Source: Alphaproteobacteria bacterium
GTDB taxonomy: Bacteria > Pseudomonadota > Alphaproteobacteria > UBA9219
DNA: 62,683 nucleotides
NCBI GenBank assembly: GCA_019233975.1
Contig: JAFALY010000023.1
Span: 1 to 62,683, forward strand
Direction: 5' to 3'
A program made the translations under genes and the position numbers. The notes beneath the pieces are model-generated. The model did not search any database. It was given only the letters and a program-made list of their open reading frames with translations, and was not told where the DNA came from. This document shows, piece after piece, positions 28,835 to 37,733 of the stretch (positions within the stretch are counted from its first letter, which is position 1; every line of letters begins with the position of its first letter).

Positions 28835-29995
28835 ATGAGAGAAAAAATCCGAGCATTGTATTACCCAGATTTCTGGGTAAATCCCCAAACGCTTTACAAA
28901 TCCATCCTGTTATTTGACGAACTCCATTTCATGGATCGTCCATCCATGATGCTGAGAACTAAGAACGGTCAGGTCGGAACGATTGGAGCCGCATCACCCC
29001 TTCGCCAATTTGAAGCATCTTTCAGAGCCGAAGGCATACCGTTCTACGTGCACAATGCAGGCGGTGGATCGCTTGAGGGTGAGAGGTATGATCAAATAAA
29101 AGCAGACATTGATCAACCAGATTTCTTATCGCGCTATCAGAATGGGCTTAAAACTTCAAAAGCATTTTGTAATTTGCAGATACCTCAAGGCAACTATGGC
29201 CCCGCAGGTAATCAGGATGACGTTGCCAAAGCTTTATCATCAGTTGACTACCAAGCCATCTTGCAACGAGTGGAGGCAGCTCACACTCTACTTGAAGATG
29301 ACACAATCAAACCGTTCGACACATCCGAAGCTTCTGGGCAGGCCAAACAACTCATTACAGGAGCTATGTTCTGTTCTGCGAAGACGAATTTTGCTCTCGG
29401 CATTGCTGCTTCCGAAGGATTTCATCCCTTGGCCGACGCCGCTCCATACGGAGACCTCCTGGGCGCAAAACATATACGAGCCGTTTCAGCTTTTCAGCCA
29501 GCCGCTAAACAAGTCCAAATAACTGACGTGTCTTTTGCTATTTTTGATGAACTGATTTCAAGCGAACGGCTTCAACAGCTCGATATCAAAACTGTGGTAG
29601 CTTATAGAAAAGCATCGGAAAAAGCTCGAGAGCAGTTCCTTGAACACCTTGCTGCAATCCAAGCAAAGCAATCGACGATTGGAGCTGATGGTGACTATCA
29701 AGGAGCATTAGAAAAAATTATCGCTACGGAAATTAGACCTGCCGTTACAGCATTTCGCAATCAATTGACGACAATAGATGAAAAGTTGTCTGGCTCAATT
29801 GCAAAAGGCGCTGTTGGTGCACTTGGGGGTTCATCAGCTCTCAACATCTTCGGCAATCTGTCTTTACCACAAACATTGTTACTTGTGGGAACAGCCGCAG
29901 CATATGTAGCAAAGGAAACCATAGATGCGATTGTAGCTGAACGCGCTCTAAAGCGAGACTGTAGCATATCCTACATTCTCTCCTTGGATGATTAG
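28835..29995 (+). CDS. Orphan protein of unknown function behind tRNA-Ser
   Basis: 386 aa, not assigned. It opens IRALYYPDFWVNPQTLYKSI and LLFDELHFMDRP, is mostly alpha-helical and acidic to neutral, and carries a weak hydrophobic stretch near residues 345-370 (LPQTLLLVGTAAAYVAKE). No catalytic motif is obvious. Its opening resembles the YYP start seen in proteins of integrated islands. Codon use is clearly more AT-rich than the neighbours (many AAA, GAA, CAA, ATT). Together with its position behind a tRNA and the nearby repeats, this suggests horizontal transfer. No ribosome-binding site is strong; ATG 28835 has aactgggg upstream. Confidence 0.7.
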   Translation: MREKIRALYYPDFWVNPQTLYKSILLFDELHFMDRPSMMLRTKNGQVGTIGAASPLRQFEASFRAEGIPFYVHNAGGGSLEGERYDQIKADIDQPDFLSRYQNGLKTSKAFCNLQIPQGNYGPAGNQDDVAKALSSVDYQAILQRVEAAHTLLEDDTIKPFDTSEASGQAKQLITGAMFCSAKTNFALGIAASEGFHPLADAAPYGDLLGAKHIRAVSAFQPAAKQVQITDVSFAIFDELISSERLQQLDIKTVVAYRKASEKAREQFLEHLAAIQAKQSTIGADGDYQGALEKIIATEIRPAVTAFRNQLTTIDEKLSGSIAKGAVGALGGSSALNIFGNLSLPQTLLLVGTAAAYVAKETIDAIVAERALKRDCSISYILSLDD

Positions 29996-30006
29996 TTGCT
30001 TCTCAT

Positions 30007-30138
30007 TTAGCCGGTGACAATTTTGTTTGCGTTTAAATCGGGCACGGCATCTGGGGGAGATACACGCTGTTCCCACGCACGCTTAAAGCGTGCAACCATA
30101 TCTTCGGCTGGATGAGGCACCCTAGGATTGAGTGCCAT
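30007..30138 (-). other. ORF fragment downstream of bdhA
   Basis: A 43-codon frame from ATG 30138 reads MALNPRVPHPAEDMVARFKR then AWEQRV..., like the tail of a real soluble protein. The frame remains open upstream through the end of bdhA (to 30234, preceding residues RELWQQHV), so this may be a C-terminal remnant left by a deletion. No Shine-Dalgarno sits close to the ATG. It lies between bdhA and the orphan gene. Confidence 0.3.
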
Positions 30139-30164
30139 AACATGTTGCTGCCATAGCTCTCTCC

Positions 30165-30953
30165 CTACTGCGCGGTCCAACCACCATCCACAGGCAGCAT
30201 GGCGCCTGTAATGTTGTCGGCGGCGCTGCCACACAGAAAGACGGCCAGTTCGCCCAGTTGCTCAACCGTTGTGAATTGGCGGGTCGGCTGCGCGGCGAGG
30301 ATGACCTTAGCCTTCACTTCATCTTCGCTCATGTTGCGGGCCTTGGCGGTATCGGCAATCTGTCCGGCGACCAGCGGCGTCCAGACGTAGCCCGGGCATA
30401 TGGCGTTGCAGGTGATTTTGTTTTCCGCAACCTCCAGCGCCACGGTCTTCGTCAGCCCCGCAATGCCGTGTTTGGCCGCGACATAGGCGGATTTAAACGG
30501 CGAAGCCACCAGCGCGTGCGCCGACGCGATTTGTATAATACGGCCCCAGCCCTTTTCACGCATATGCGGCACGACGGCGCGGATGGCATGGAAGCTCGCG
30601 CTCAGGTTAATGGCGATGATCGCATCCCATTTATCAATCGGGAACTGGTCGATAGGCGACACATGTTGAATGCCCGCATTGTTAACCAGAATGTCGACGC
30701 TGCCGAATTTTGCGGCAGCCGTGTTCACCATGTCGGCAATTTCGGCGGGCTTGGTCATGTCGGCGGGGTGATAGGCCGCACGCACATTGTAATTTTTTTC
30801 GAATGCGACACGTTGCGCCTCAATCTTCGCAGCGTCGCCTAGACCGTTCAGCATGATGTTCGCGCCGGACTTCGCCAATGCTTCGGCAATGCCCTGCCCG
30901 ATACCGCTGGTTGAACCCGTGACGATTGCGGTCTTGCCCTGTAAATTGGCCAT
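30165..30953 (-). CDS. bdhA: 3-hydroxybutyrate dehydrogenase
   Basis: 262-aa short-chain dehydrogenase that oxidises (R)-3-hydroxybutyrate to acetoacetate with NAD, in polyhydroxybutyrate or ketone-body use. Motifs: TAIVTGSTSGIGQGIA (nucleotide binding), NNAGIQHVSPI, the catalytic IQIASAHALVASPFKSAYVA region with Ser and the YxxxK as AYVAAKHG, and the family signature NAICPGYVWTPLV. C-terminal GAMLPVDGGWTAQ is typical of the PHB-linked subgroup. It appears to be a single gene, with no PHB synthesis genes nearby. Confidence 0.95.
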   Translation of the reverse strand: MANLQGKTAIVTGSTSGIGQGIAEALAKSGANIMLNGLGDAAKIEAQRVAFEKNYNVRAAYHPADMTKPAEIADMVNTAAAKFGSVDILVNNAGIQHVSPIDQFPIDKWDAIIAINLSASFHAIRAVVPHMREKGWGRIIQIASAHALVASPFKSAYVAAKHGIAGLTKTVALEVAENKITCNAICPGYVWTPLVAGQIADTAKARNMSEDEVKAKVILAAQPTRQFTTVEQLGELAVFLCGSAADNITGAMLPVDGGWTAQ

Positions 30954-31052
30954 GCGCTGCTCCCTCGGTTATGAACGGTTGATGTGCGACACCTTATGCC
31001 GCCCGTTGGGGCTTGGCAATATCTGCTTTCAGCCGTATTTGCTTGGTTATCT

Positions 31053-31751
31053 TTACTTGGCAAAGGCCTTGCGCAAAGCCTGAATAATATGGTCCGGGTC
31101 AGCCTCTTCGGAGAAGGTCTGGACCAGCTGACCGTCCGTGCCCATCAGGTAGATGAGGGATGAATGATCCATCACATAATCATGTTCATCCACCTGTTCA
31201 CCCCTGGCATAGTAAACCTGATATTTCTTGGCGACATCGGCGATTTGCTGCGCCGTTCCCGTCAAGCCCGCCACCGCCGGATGAAAGCTGGAGATATATT
31301 CCTTTAGCTTCTGCGGCGTGTCGCGTGCCGGGTCGATGGTGATAAACAATGGCTGCACCTTTGCAACTTCTTCCGCTTGCATATGGTCCAGCGCCTTTGA
31401 AATGCTCTGCAACCCCGTGGGACATAAATCGGGGCAATAAGTGTAGCCGAAATAGACCAGTAGCAGCTTGCCCTTATACGCCGCATCGGTTACCGGCGTT
31501 CCGTCCTGATTGGTTAGTGAAAACGAGCCACCAATTGCGCCAGTGCCCGGCGGCACTGCGGTTTGCGTTGTGACCTGCGCCGCCTGACGTTGCAGGTCGG
31601 CCACGCGAGCGCGGTCTTTGCCTGCCTGCCACACCACCAAAAATCCAGCCATCAGAATGCCCAGCGCGACGACAATCAAGGTTTGCAACGCGCGCTTCTC
31701 GGCCAACTGCACAAACCGGTCGGATATTTTCTTACGAAACAGTTTGCGCAT
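31053..31751 (-). CDS. SCO1/SenC family copper chaperone
   Basis: 232 aa from ATG 31751, with GGAG 7 nt upstream. One N-terminal membrane anchor (ALQTLIVVALGILMAGFLVV) and a periplasmic thioredoxin-like domain. The copper site is YFGYTYCPDLCPTGL (CxxxC) and the distal His is in VMDHSSLIYLM. It inserts copper into, or maintains thiols of, the CuA centre of cytochrome c oxidase. No oxidase genes are nearby. The start lies 20 bp inside the 3' end of the upstream glycan synthase, so translation is probably coupled. Confidence 0.92.
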   Translation of the reverse strand: MRKLFRKKISDRFVQLAEKRALQTLIVVALGILMAGFLVVWQAGKDRARVADLQRQAAQVTTQTAVPPGTGAIGGSFSLTNQDGTPVTDAAYKGKLLLVYFGYTYCPDLCPTGLQSISKALDHMQAEEVAKVQPLFITIDPARDTPQKLKEYISSFHPAVAGLTGTAQQIADVAKKYQVYYARGEQVDEHDYVMDHSSLIYLMGTDGQLVQTFSEEADPDHIIQALRKAFAK

Positions 31752-34323
31752 GTGGAACTCCATCCTCAGTTGTCTTTTCCGGTTTGGAAGGCAATGCATT
31801 CACCCAGGCAACACCCAATGCCGCCCAATAGGGCAATGTTTGCACCAGCAACATGCCCGCCCATAGATTGGCATCTAAATTCAAAGTTGTGAACTTCCAT
31901 AATACAGCGATAGCGCAAATAAGGAGTGTCGCCAGCAAGGTTATTTCTTCACGTGCCATCAGGAACGCCTGAATGGCGGCCCGCTTATCGTCGCATTTGG
32001 GTGTGCGGAAAAACGGCTTGCCGGACGTAAAGATGCCTTGCCAAACCGCCCGCGCCACCGCATGCGACAAGGCCATACCTGCAATCGCGGCATAGAAACG
32101 GTCCACAAAGCCGCATTTCACCCGCGCGCGATATAACCAGAAACCAGCCGTGACCTTGAACACAAAAACGCTGAGCGTCGGCACCAGAAAAACTGCAGGC
32201 GGGAATTCAACCCATTTGAGCATCAGCAGGATTGACCAAAAAACTGCCGCAACCGCAAACACAATATGGGCCGCATCGGCAAACCATGGCAACCAGCCAG
32301 AAATGAAGTGATAACGCTGCCCCTTGGAAAGTTGGTCATCATCCATAAGTGCCCGCCAGTGGCGTTTCAGGATTTGAACTGCGCCATAGGCCCAACGGAA
32401 ACGCTGCGTTTTATAGGCACTAAAATTATCAGGGATAAGACCGCGCCCAAAGGAATGGTCCAGATAAACCGAGTCATAGCCCTTTTCAAAAAGGCGCAAT
32501 CCAAGTTCGGCATCTTCGCAGATACACCACTCCGCCCAACGTCCGACGCCCAGCAACGCTTCCTTGCGGATCAGCGTCATCGTGCCATGCTGGATGATGG
32601 CGTTGCGTTCGTTACGTTGCACCATGCCAATATGGAAAAACCCAGCATATTCCCAGTAGCACATGCGCTTAAACAGGTTTTCACCGCCATCTCGGTAATC
32701 CTGCGGCGCCTGCACAAAAGCGACATCCTGCTTTTCAAAATACGGAATGGTTGAACGCAACCAGTCGGATGACACGATGTAATCACTGTCGATGACGCCG
32801 ACGATAACGGCGTCCGGTGCAGTCTGATCCAACCCAAAATTCAACGCACCCGCTTTATACCCCGGCCATTTCGGCAAATGGAAGAAGCGGAAACGTTCAC
32901 CCAGTTTGGCGCAATGCGCCTCCAATGGTTTCCAAACCGCTTCGTCTTTTGTGTTGTTGTCGATCACCAACACTTCGAAGTTAGGATAATCCAATTGCGC
33001 CAGCGCGTTCAGTGTTTCGATCACCATATGCGGCGGCTCATTATAACAAGGCACATGGATGGATACTTTGGGTGCATTGGCATCCGGCACCCAATCCTGT
33101 CGCGGCGCAAAGGGACGACGACGTTCGTTTGTCCACAACACTTCGGTCAACTCAAACCCGTCCACCAGCAACAACGATAACAAGACAATTTGCGCGCCAA
33201 TAAGTGCGATCCACGCAATCGTGGTGCTGTTGATGATCTTTTCGGCCATCGCCGCCATGATCGCCCAGACAAGGAATGAGGCCACCGCCTGTATCAACCC
33301 TGCGTAAAAGAGCTGGCCACCGAACTTTAGGTCGCGCCTGCGGCGCACGAACCATTGAATGGGACCAATCGCCATCAAGGTTGCGATCAGATACCCCTGT
33401 AGCCAGCGCGTTGACTCGGCGATCGACCCGCTCATGGAAAATTTGGGTTGCCGATCAGCATTCCACAATCCCCAATGCGCGCCAACCGTGCCTTCGATAT
33501 TACGCTTCCATGGCGCGTCAAAAGCTTCAACGATTGAATAGTCAATTCGCTCCTCGCTCGCCATATTCAGGAAGTCACGCACAAACCGCGCTTCGTTAAT
33601 TAAGGAAGGTTCAGCCCCCTTAACCCACTGCCCTTCACTCGGCCATCCTGCTTCGCCGATATAAATATGCTTGGATGGAAACGCCGCAACCAACTGTTGA
33701 TACCGGTAACGCACATAAGAAACTGCGCCGTCTATAGGCACACCTTCCCAATAAGGCAGAATATGCACGGCGATAAAATCAACCGCGTCGGCCAGTTCCG
33801 GATATTTCAACCAGATATGCCACGGTTCCGCCGTTGTGACGGGAATATCAACCTGACGCTTCACGCGTTCGATAAAGCCGATGAGGTCGGTGACAGAAAT
33901 ATCGTCACGCAGTAAAGATTCGTTGCCGATGATGATGCGTTTCACGTTCGGGTTATTGTGCGCAACCTCTATCGCCTGCGCAATCTCACGCTCATTGGCA
34001 ACCGGGTCACGTGATATCCATGCGCCCAGATTGACCATAATGCCATGGCGCGCCGCGATGGCCACAATCCGGTCAAGACCGGAACCGACGCCATAGATAC
34101 GGACGGCGATGGTATGCCCGGCCAGCGCCTGCATGTCTTTGTCGATATCTTCGTCGGAACGATAGGTTGAGCTGTCTGACGCCTGATACGCACTGTAGGA
34201 CAGGCCATTGATAACGCCGCCCCAGGCGCGTTCGCTCACGCTCTGGTTCACGAGCGCCCATATCGAAAAATTCGCCAATAAAATCAGCGCTAGAATTACA
34301 GTGACACGCCTGAGTATCTGCAT
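31732..34323 (-). CDS. GH17-GT2 fusion, beta-1,3-glucan synthase type
   Basis: 863 aa. After a signal anchor (VTVILALILLANFSIWALV), residues 35-300 form a GH17 glucanase-like domain with the acid/base in IGNES (Glu135) and the nucleophile in YIGEAGWPS (Glu224). Two or more membrane helices follow. The GT2 domain (about 410-660) shows VSIHVPCYNEP, VIGVIDSDYIVSSDWL (DxD) and the QRFRW product-binding motif. It ends with several more membrane helices. This is the layout of NdvB/NdvC-like enzymes making beta-1,3 (1,6) glucans, where the GH17 part acts as a transglycosylase. Probably makes a periplasmic or surface glucan. Confidence 0.88.
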   Translation of the reverse strand: MQILRRVTVILALILLANFSIWALVNQSVSERAWGGVINGLSYSAYQASDSSTYRSDEDIDKDMQALAGHTIAVRIYGVGSGLDRIVAIAARHGIMVNLGAWISRDPVANEREIAQAIEVAHNNPNVKRIIIGNESLLRDDISVTDLIGFIERVKRQVDIPVTTAEPWHIWLKYPELADAVDFIAVHILPYWEGVPIDGAVSYVRYRYQQLVAAFPSKHIYIGEAGWPSEGQWVKGAEPSLINEARFVRDFLNMASEERIDYSIVEAFDAPWKRNIEGTVGAHWGLWNADRQPKFSMSGSIAESTRWLQGYLIATLMAIGPIQWFVRRRRDLKFGGQLFYAGLIQAVASFLVWAIMAAMAEKIINSTTIAWIALIGAQIVLLSLLLVDGFELTEVLWTNERRRPFAPRQDWVPDANAPKVSIHVPCYNEPPHMVIETLNALAQLDYPNFEVLVIDNNTKDEAVWKPLEAHCAKLGERFRFFHLPKWPGYKAGALNFGLDQTAPDAVIVGVIDSDYIVSSDWLRSTIPYFEKQDVAFVQAPQDYRDGGENLFKRMCYWEYAGFFHIGMVQRNERNAIIQHGTMTLIRKEALLGVGRWAEWCICEDAELGLRLFEKGYDSVYLDHSFGRGLIPDNFSAYKTQRFRWAYGAVQILKRHWRALMDDDQLSKGQRYHFISGWLPWFADAAHIVFAVAAVFWSILLMLKWVEFPPAVFLVPTLSVFVFKVTAGFWLYRARVKCGFVDRFYAAIAGMALSHAVARAVWQGIFTSGKPFFRTPKCDDKRAAIQAFLMAREEITLLATLLICAIAVLWKFTTLNLDANLWAGMLLVQTLPYWAALGVAWVNALPSKPEKTTEDGVPHAQTVS

Positions 34324-34368
34324 AAGCTCCCCTGCCCGACCCGCCTATGGGTACGGCAAGGTGCTCTT

Positions 34369-36195
34369 TTACTCTACTGTAACGCTTTTGGCCAGATTGC
34401 GCGGCTGGTCCACATCCGTCCCCTTAGCCACCGCCGTATAATAGGCCAAAAGCTGTACGGGAACGGCATAAAGTATAGGCAGAACCGCAGGATCAGCCGA
34501 TGGCAATGCCATACCCCAGAAGGGTTTCAGGCCGGATTTCTGCAGCCCTTCCTTATCGCTGAGAAATACCACCTTACCCCCACGCGCCATGACTTCCTGT
34601 ACGTTCGAGGCTGTTTTTTCAAATAAGCCGTCACTGGGGGCCAACACCACAACCGGCATATTTTCATCAATCAGGGCGATGGGGCCATGCTTCATTTCAC
34701 CTGCGGCATAGCCTTCGGCGTGAATGTAGGAAATTTCTTTCAGCTTTAACGCGCCTTCCAGCGCCAGTGGGTACAGAAGGCCGCGTCCAAGATACAGGAC
34801 GTCGCGCGCTTCGGCTACATGATGAGCCAATTCCTGAATATGATGCTCATCACGCAGGACATGGTTAATCATCGACGGCACTTCGCGCACACATTGCATA
34901 ATGGCATCGGCACGTTCAGCAGACAAAACGCCACGTGCCAGACCCGCCGATACGGCAAGACACAGCAAAACCGTCAATTGCGTCGTGTAAGCCTTGGTTG
35001 ATGCAACGCCAATTTCCGGTCCGGCCAGCGTCGGGAGCACGACATCCGACAGACGCGCAATGGAGCTTTGCGGCACATTAACGACCGCGACGATTTTCTG
35101 GCCCTGCGCCTTGGCATAATGCAGCGCGGCCAGCGTATCCGCCGTTTCACCCGATTGCGAAACAGCAAGCGCCACGCCGCCTTCGGGCATTGGCGCTTCG
35201 CGGTAACGGAATTCCGAGGCAACATCCACCTCAGCCGACAAACGCGCCAATTGTTCAAACCAGTACTTGGCGACAAGGCCAGCATAATAGGCTGTGCCAC
35301 AGGCGACAATGGTCACACGCGGCACCGAATTCCAGTCAAACGGCAGATCATTAAGTGCCACACGCCCCTGCCCGTCCACCAGCGAAGCCAATGTTTCACC
35401 GATAACGGCGGGTTGTTCAAAAATTTCCTTCAACATGAAATGGCGATATTGCCCCTTGCCAATCATGGCACCGGACAAAGCCGTCACATGAATCTTGCGC
35501 TCTACGACCACGTCGCTCGCGTTATGAACGATGGCCTTGCCGGGTGACAGTTCCACCCAGTCGCCTTCTTCCAGATAGCTGATGCGGTTTGTCAGCGGCG
35601 CCAGCGCGAGCGCGTCAGAGCCCAGATACATTTCATTGTCATTGGCGCCATAACCGACTGCCAGCGGGCTGCCGCGACGTGCGCCGATCAGCAAATTTTT
35701 ATGACCGACGAAAATGACGGCGATAGCAAAAGCCCCCTCCAGCCGTTTCAGCGCGGCAGCGGTGGCTTCCTGTGGTGACATGTTCTGGTTCAAATAATCG
35801 GTAATGAGGTGCGCGATCGTCTCAGTATCCGTTTCGGACTGGAACCTGTGTTGCTTTTCCTCCAGCTCGCGCCGCAATTCACGATAATTCTCGATAATGC
35901 CGTTATGCACAACGGCCACCTTGTCCGTCACATGCGGGTGCGCGTTTGTTTCCGTGGGGCGCCCATGGGTGGCCCAACGGGTATGGCCGATGCCGACCGT
36001 CCCCGGCAACGGTTCGCGCTCCAATCGACTGGCCAGATTATCGATTTTCCCCTCTGCACGACGGTTTTCAATGTGCCCGTTGACCAAAGTTGCCAGCCCT
36101 GCGCTGTCATAGCCGCGATATTCCAGACGGCGCAGACCGTCCAGCAACAAAGGCGCTACCTGACGCTCAGCCAAAATACCAACGATGCCGCACAT
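34369..36195 (-). CDS. glmS: Glutamine-fructose-6-phosphate aminotransferase
   Basis: 608 aa, first enzyme of UDP-GlcNAc synthesis. Nucleophile Cys2 in MCGIVGILAE, the N-terminal glutaminase with RWATHGRPTETNAHPH, and two SIS domains (VACGTAYYAGLVAKYW; SQSGETADTLAAL; EISYIHAEGYAAGEMKHGPI). The C-terminal KSVTVE is typical. GGAG lies about 9 nt before ATG 36195. It is 45 bp upstream of the glucan synthase on the same strand. I see no glmS ribozyme in the leader, as expected outside Gram-positives. Confidence 0.98.
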   Translation of the reverse strand: MCGIVGILAERQVAPLLLDGLRRLEYRGYDSAGLATLVNGHIENRRAEGKIDNLASRLEREPLPGTVGIGHTRWATHGRPTETNAHPHVTDKVAVVHNGIIENYRELRRELEEKQHRFQSETDTETIAHLITDYLNQNMSPQEATAAALKRLEGAFAIAVIFVGHKNLLIGARRGSPLAVGYGANDNEMYLGSDALALAPLTNRISYLEEGDWVELSPGKAIVHNASDVVVERKIHVTALSGAMIGKGQYRHFMLKEIFEQPAVIGETLASLVDGQGRVALNDLPFDWNSVPRVTIVACGTAYYAGLVAKYWFEQLARLSAEVDVASEFRYREAPMPEGGVALAVSQSGETADTLAALHYAKAQGQKIVAVVNVPQSSIARLSDVVLPTLAGPEIGVASTKAYTTQLTVLLCLAVSAGLARGVLSAERADAIMQCVREVPSMINHVLRDEHHIQELAHHVAEARDVLYLGRGLLYPLALEGALKLKEISYIHAEGYAAGEMKHGPIALIDENMPVVVLAPSDGLFEKTASNVQEVMARGGKVVFLSDKEGLQKSGLKPFWGMALPSADPAVLPILYAVPVQLLAYYTAVAKGTDVDQPRNLAKSVTVE

Positions 36196-36386
36196 ATTAA
36201 CAACTCCGGATCAACAGATAGGGTACGCATAAACATAAGCACAGCCATACAGGCGGCAAAATTCAATTTTGGCAACATATTGTTACCCTGTACGGAAAGG
36301 CTCGACAGAATAGGGCATTGCTTGCATAAATATTGCCACAGAATCATTCGGCTGGCACTGGCGCCCCGTTATTAGGAGAGTTGGCT

Positions 36387-37268
36387 ATGAAGCGTTTTTC
36401 CCGTTTATTGATCGCGTTGACGACAGTCACAAGTCTGATCGCCTTCGATGCGGCAACCGCGCCCGTGCACGCCGCCACGCACAAACACAGCCACCATTCC
36501 AAAAAACACAAAAAGTCGAAGAAACATGCCGCCGTGAACAGCAAGAGCCGCATGCGGCAAGCGCAGGAAAGCCTGTCACACCTTGGTTATTATCACGGCA
36601 AGGTTGACGGCATTTATGGTTCGCGTACAAAAACGGCGATCAAGGAATTCCAGCGTGACCATGAGCTTCGCGTAACAGGTACGCTGACAGACGCGACCTA
36701 TCGCGCTATTTTGAAGGCTGACGGCCGTGAAGATGGCGTCAGCGGCAGCCTGGGCACCATGGGGCAGATGAACGTCCGCCATGATTTCTACGCCGAACAT
36801 CCTGATTTTTACGGCCACACAAACCAGCAATATGCCGACCCGTTGATGATGAGCGGCGCCACAGGTCAGGCCACACAAAGCCTGCCTAACCGTTTTTCAC
36901 ACGTGGAATTCAGCGAAGTCGAAGGTTCCAGCTACCACCGCTATAATGTCAGTGTGAACGGTATTCCTGTTCTGCAGGCGGAAAATCAACCCTCGGTCGT
37001 CGGTCTTTCGAAGACCTATGAGCTGGATAACGAGGATGCCATCATCATCTCCGCCTACCAGCCGAACGATGCGACATGCCAGTACCGACACTATGTGCTG
37101 GCGCTCAGCAACGGTAAGAATGAGCTGCATCGTATCGACAGCTGCACACGCGGATTTCAGGCGCGTGTGCTGAACGGCTCGCTGTTCGTTGAATTCCCCG
37201 AAGTGGACGATGCGCGCGCTATCGCCTCAACATGGCGCTACGACAACGGGCAGATGGTTAGGCTATAA
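36387..37268 (+). CDS. Peptidoglycan-binding domain protein, secreted
   Basis: 293 aa from ATG 36387 with aggagag 7 nt upstream. Signal peptide (LLIALTTVTSLIAFDAATAP), then a very basic His/Lys stretch (HKHSHHSKKHKKSKKHA), then one PG_binding_1 domain (about residues 55-115: MRQAQESLSHLGYYHGKVDG, YGSRTKTAIKEFQRDHEL). The C-terminal 150 residues are unrecognised and beta-rich, with two cysteines (DATCQYRH and IDSCTRGF) that could pair. The basic stretch may bind anionic wall or membrane polymers. Function unknown. Confidence 0.8.
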   Translation: MKRFSRLLIALTTVTSLIAFDAATAPVHAATHKHSHHSKKHKKSKKHAAVNSKSRMRQAQESLSHLGYYHGKVDGIYGSRTKTAIKEFQRDHELRVTGTLTDATYRAILKADGREDGVSGSLGTMGQMNVRHDFYAEHPDFYGHTNQQYADPLMMSGATGQATQSLPNRFSHVEFSEVEGSSYHRYNVSVNGIPVLQAENQPSVVGLSKTYELDNEDAIIISAYQPNDATCQYRHYVLALSNGKNELHRIDSCTRGFQARVLNGSLFVEFPEVDDARAIASTWRYDNGQMVRL

Positions 37269-37272
37269 GCGC

Positions 37273-37620
37273 CTAGCGCGGCAACAAATGATAGAAAAAG
37301 GCCTGCGCGAAATTGGCCCGGCCTCTGCCCCAAGGTGTGACGAGAATAGTTTTGTGCGTTTCCCTATCATAAATCACCTCATCCGCCGGACCTGATACTG
37401 GTGCAATGATAGTCTTTGCAGTCGCTATGGCGGCATAGCCGGCCACACAGGCCACAGCGCCAATTAGACCCAAACCAAGACCGTGTGGGATGAGAGAAGC
37501 CACAAGCAATGCCGCAGCTCCCCACTGCGCCGCCAGCGCCCCTCTGTACAGCCATTTATGAGACACTTTGTGACTCGCGGGATATCTGCATATAATTTTA
37601 GAGTACGTTGGCAATGTCAT
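37273..37620 (-). CDS. Small membrane protein, unknown
   Basis: 115 aa with two hydrophobic segments (GALAAQWGAAALLVASLIPH; GLGLIGAVACVAGYAAIATA) and a polar C-terminus (RETHKTILVTPWGRGRANFA). No family recognised. Aggtgg lies about 10 nt before ATG 37620. It converges on the peptidoglycan-binding gene with a 4-bp gap. A real coding gene is likely from the membrane pattern and ribosome-binding site. Confidence 0.55.
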   Translation of the reverse strand: MTLPTYSKIICRYPASHKVSHKWLYRGALAAQWGAAALLVASLIPHGLGLGLIGAVACVAGYAAIATAKTIIAPVSGPADEVIYDRETHKTILVTPWGRGRANFAQAFFYHLLPR

Positions 37621-37733
37621 TTAAAAAATCCACCTGAGTGCACAGTAATAGTTAATAATTAATGGCAATGGTTATACATAATCCATAAAGGTGATGCACG
37701 CCAATACTAACAATACTGGATAATGGCTGTTTA

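Noticed and set aside
28535-28888. A minus-strand frame across tRNA-Ser.
   Set aside because: It covers the tRNA gene on the other strand (the typical EKEGFEPS-type translation of a tRNA gene), so it is an artefact.
36196-36386. A glmS ribozyme in the leader of glmS.
   Set aside because: No ribozyme core pairing is visible, and the class is found mainly in Gram-positive bacteria.
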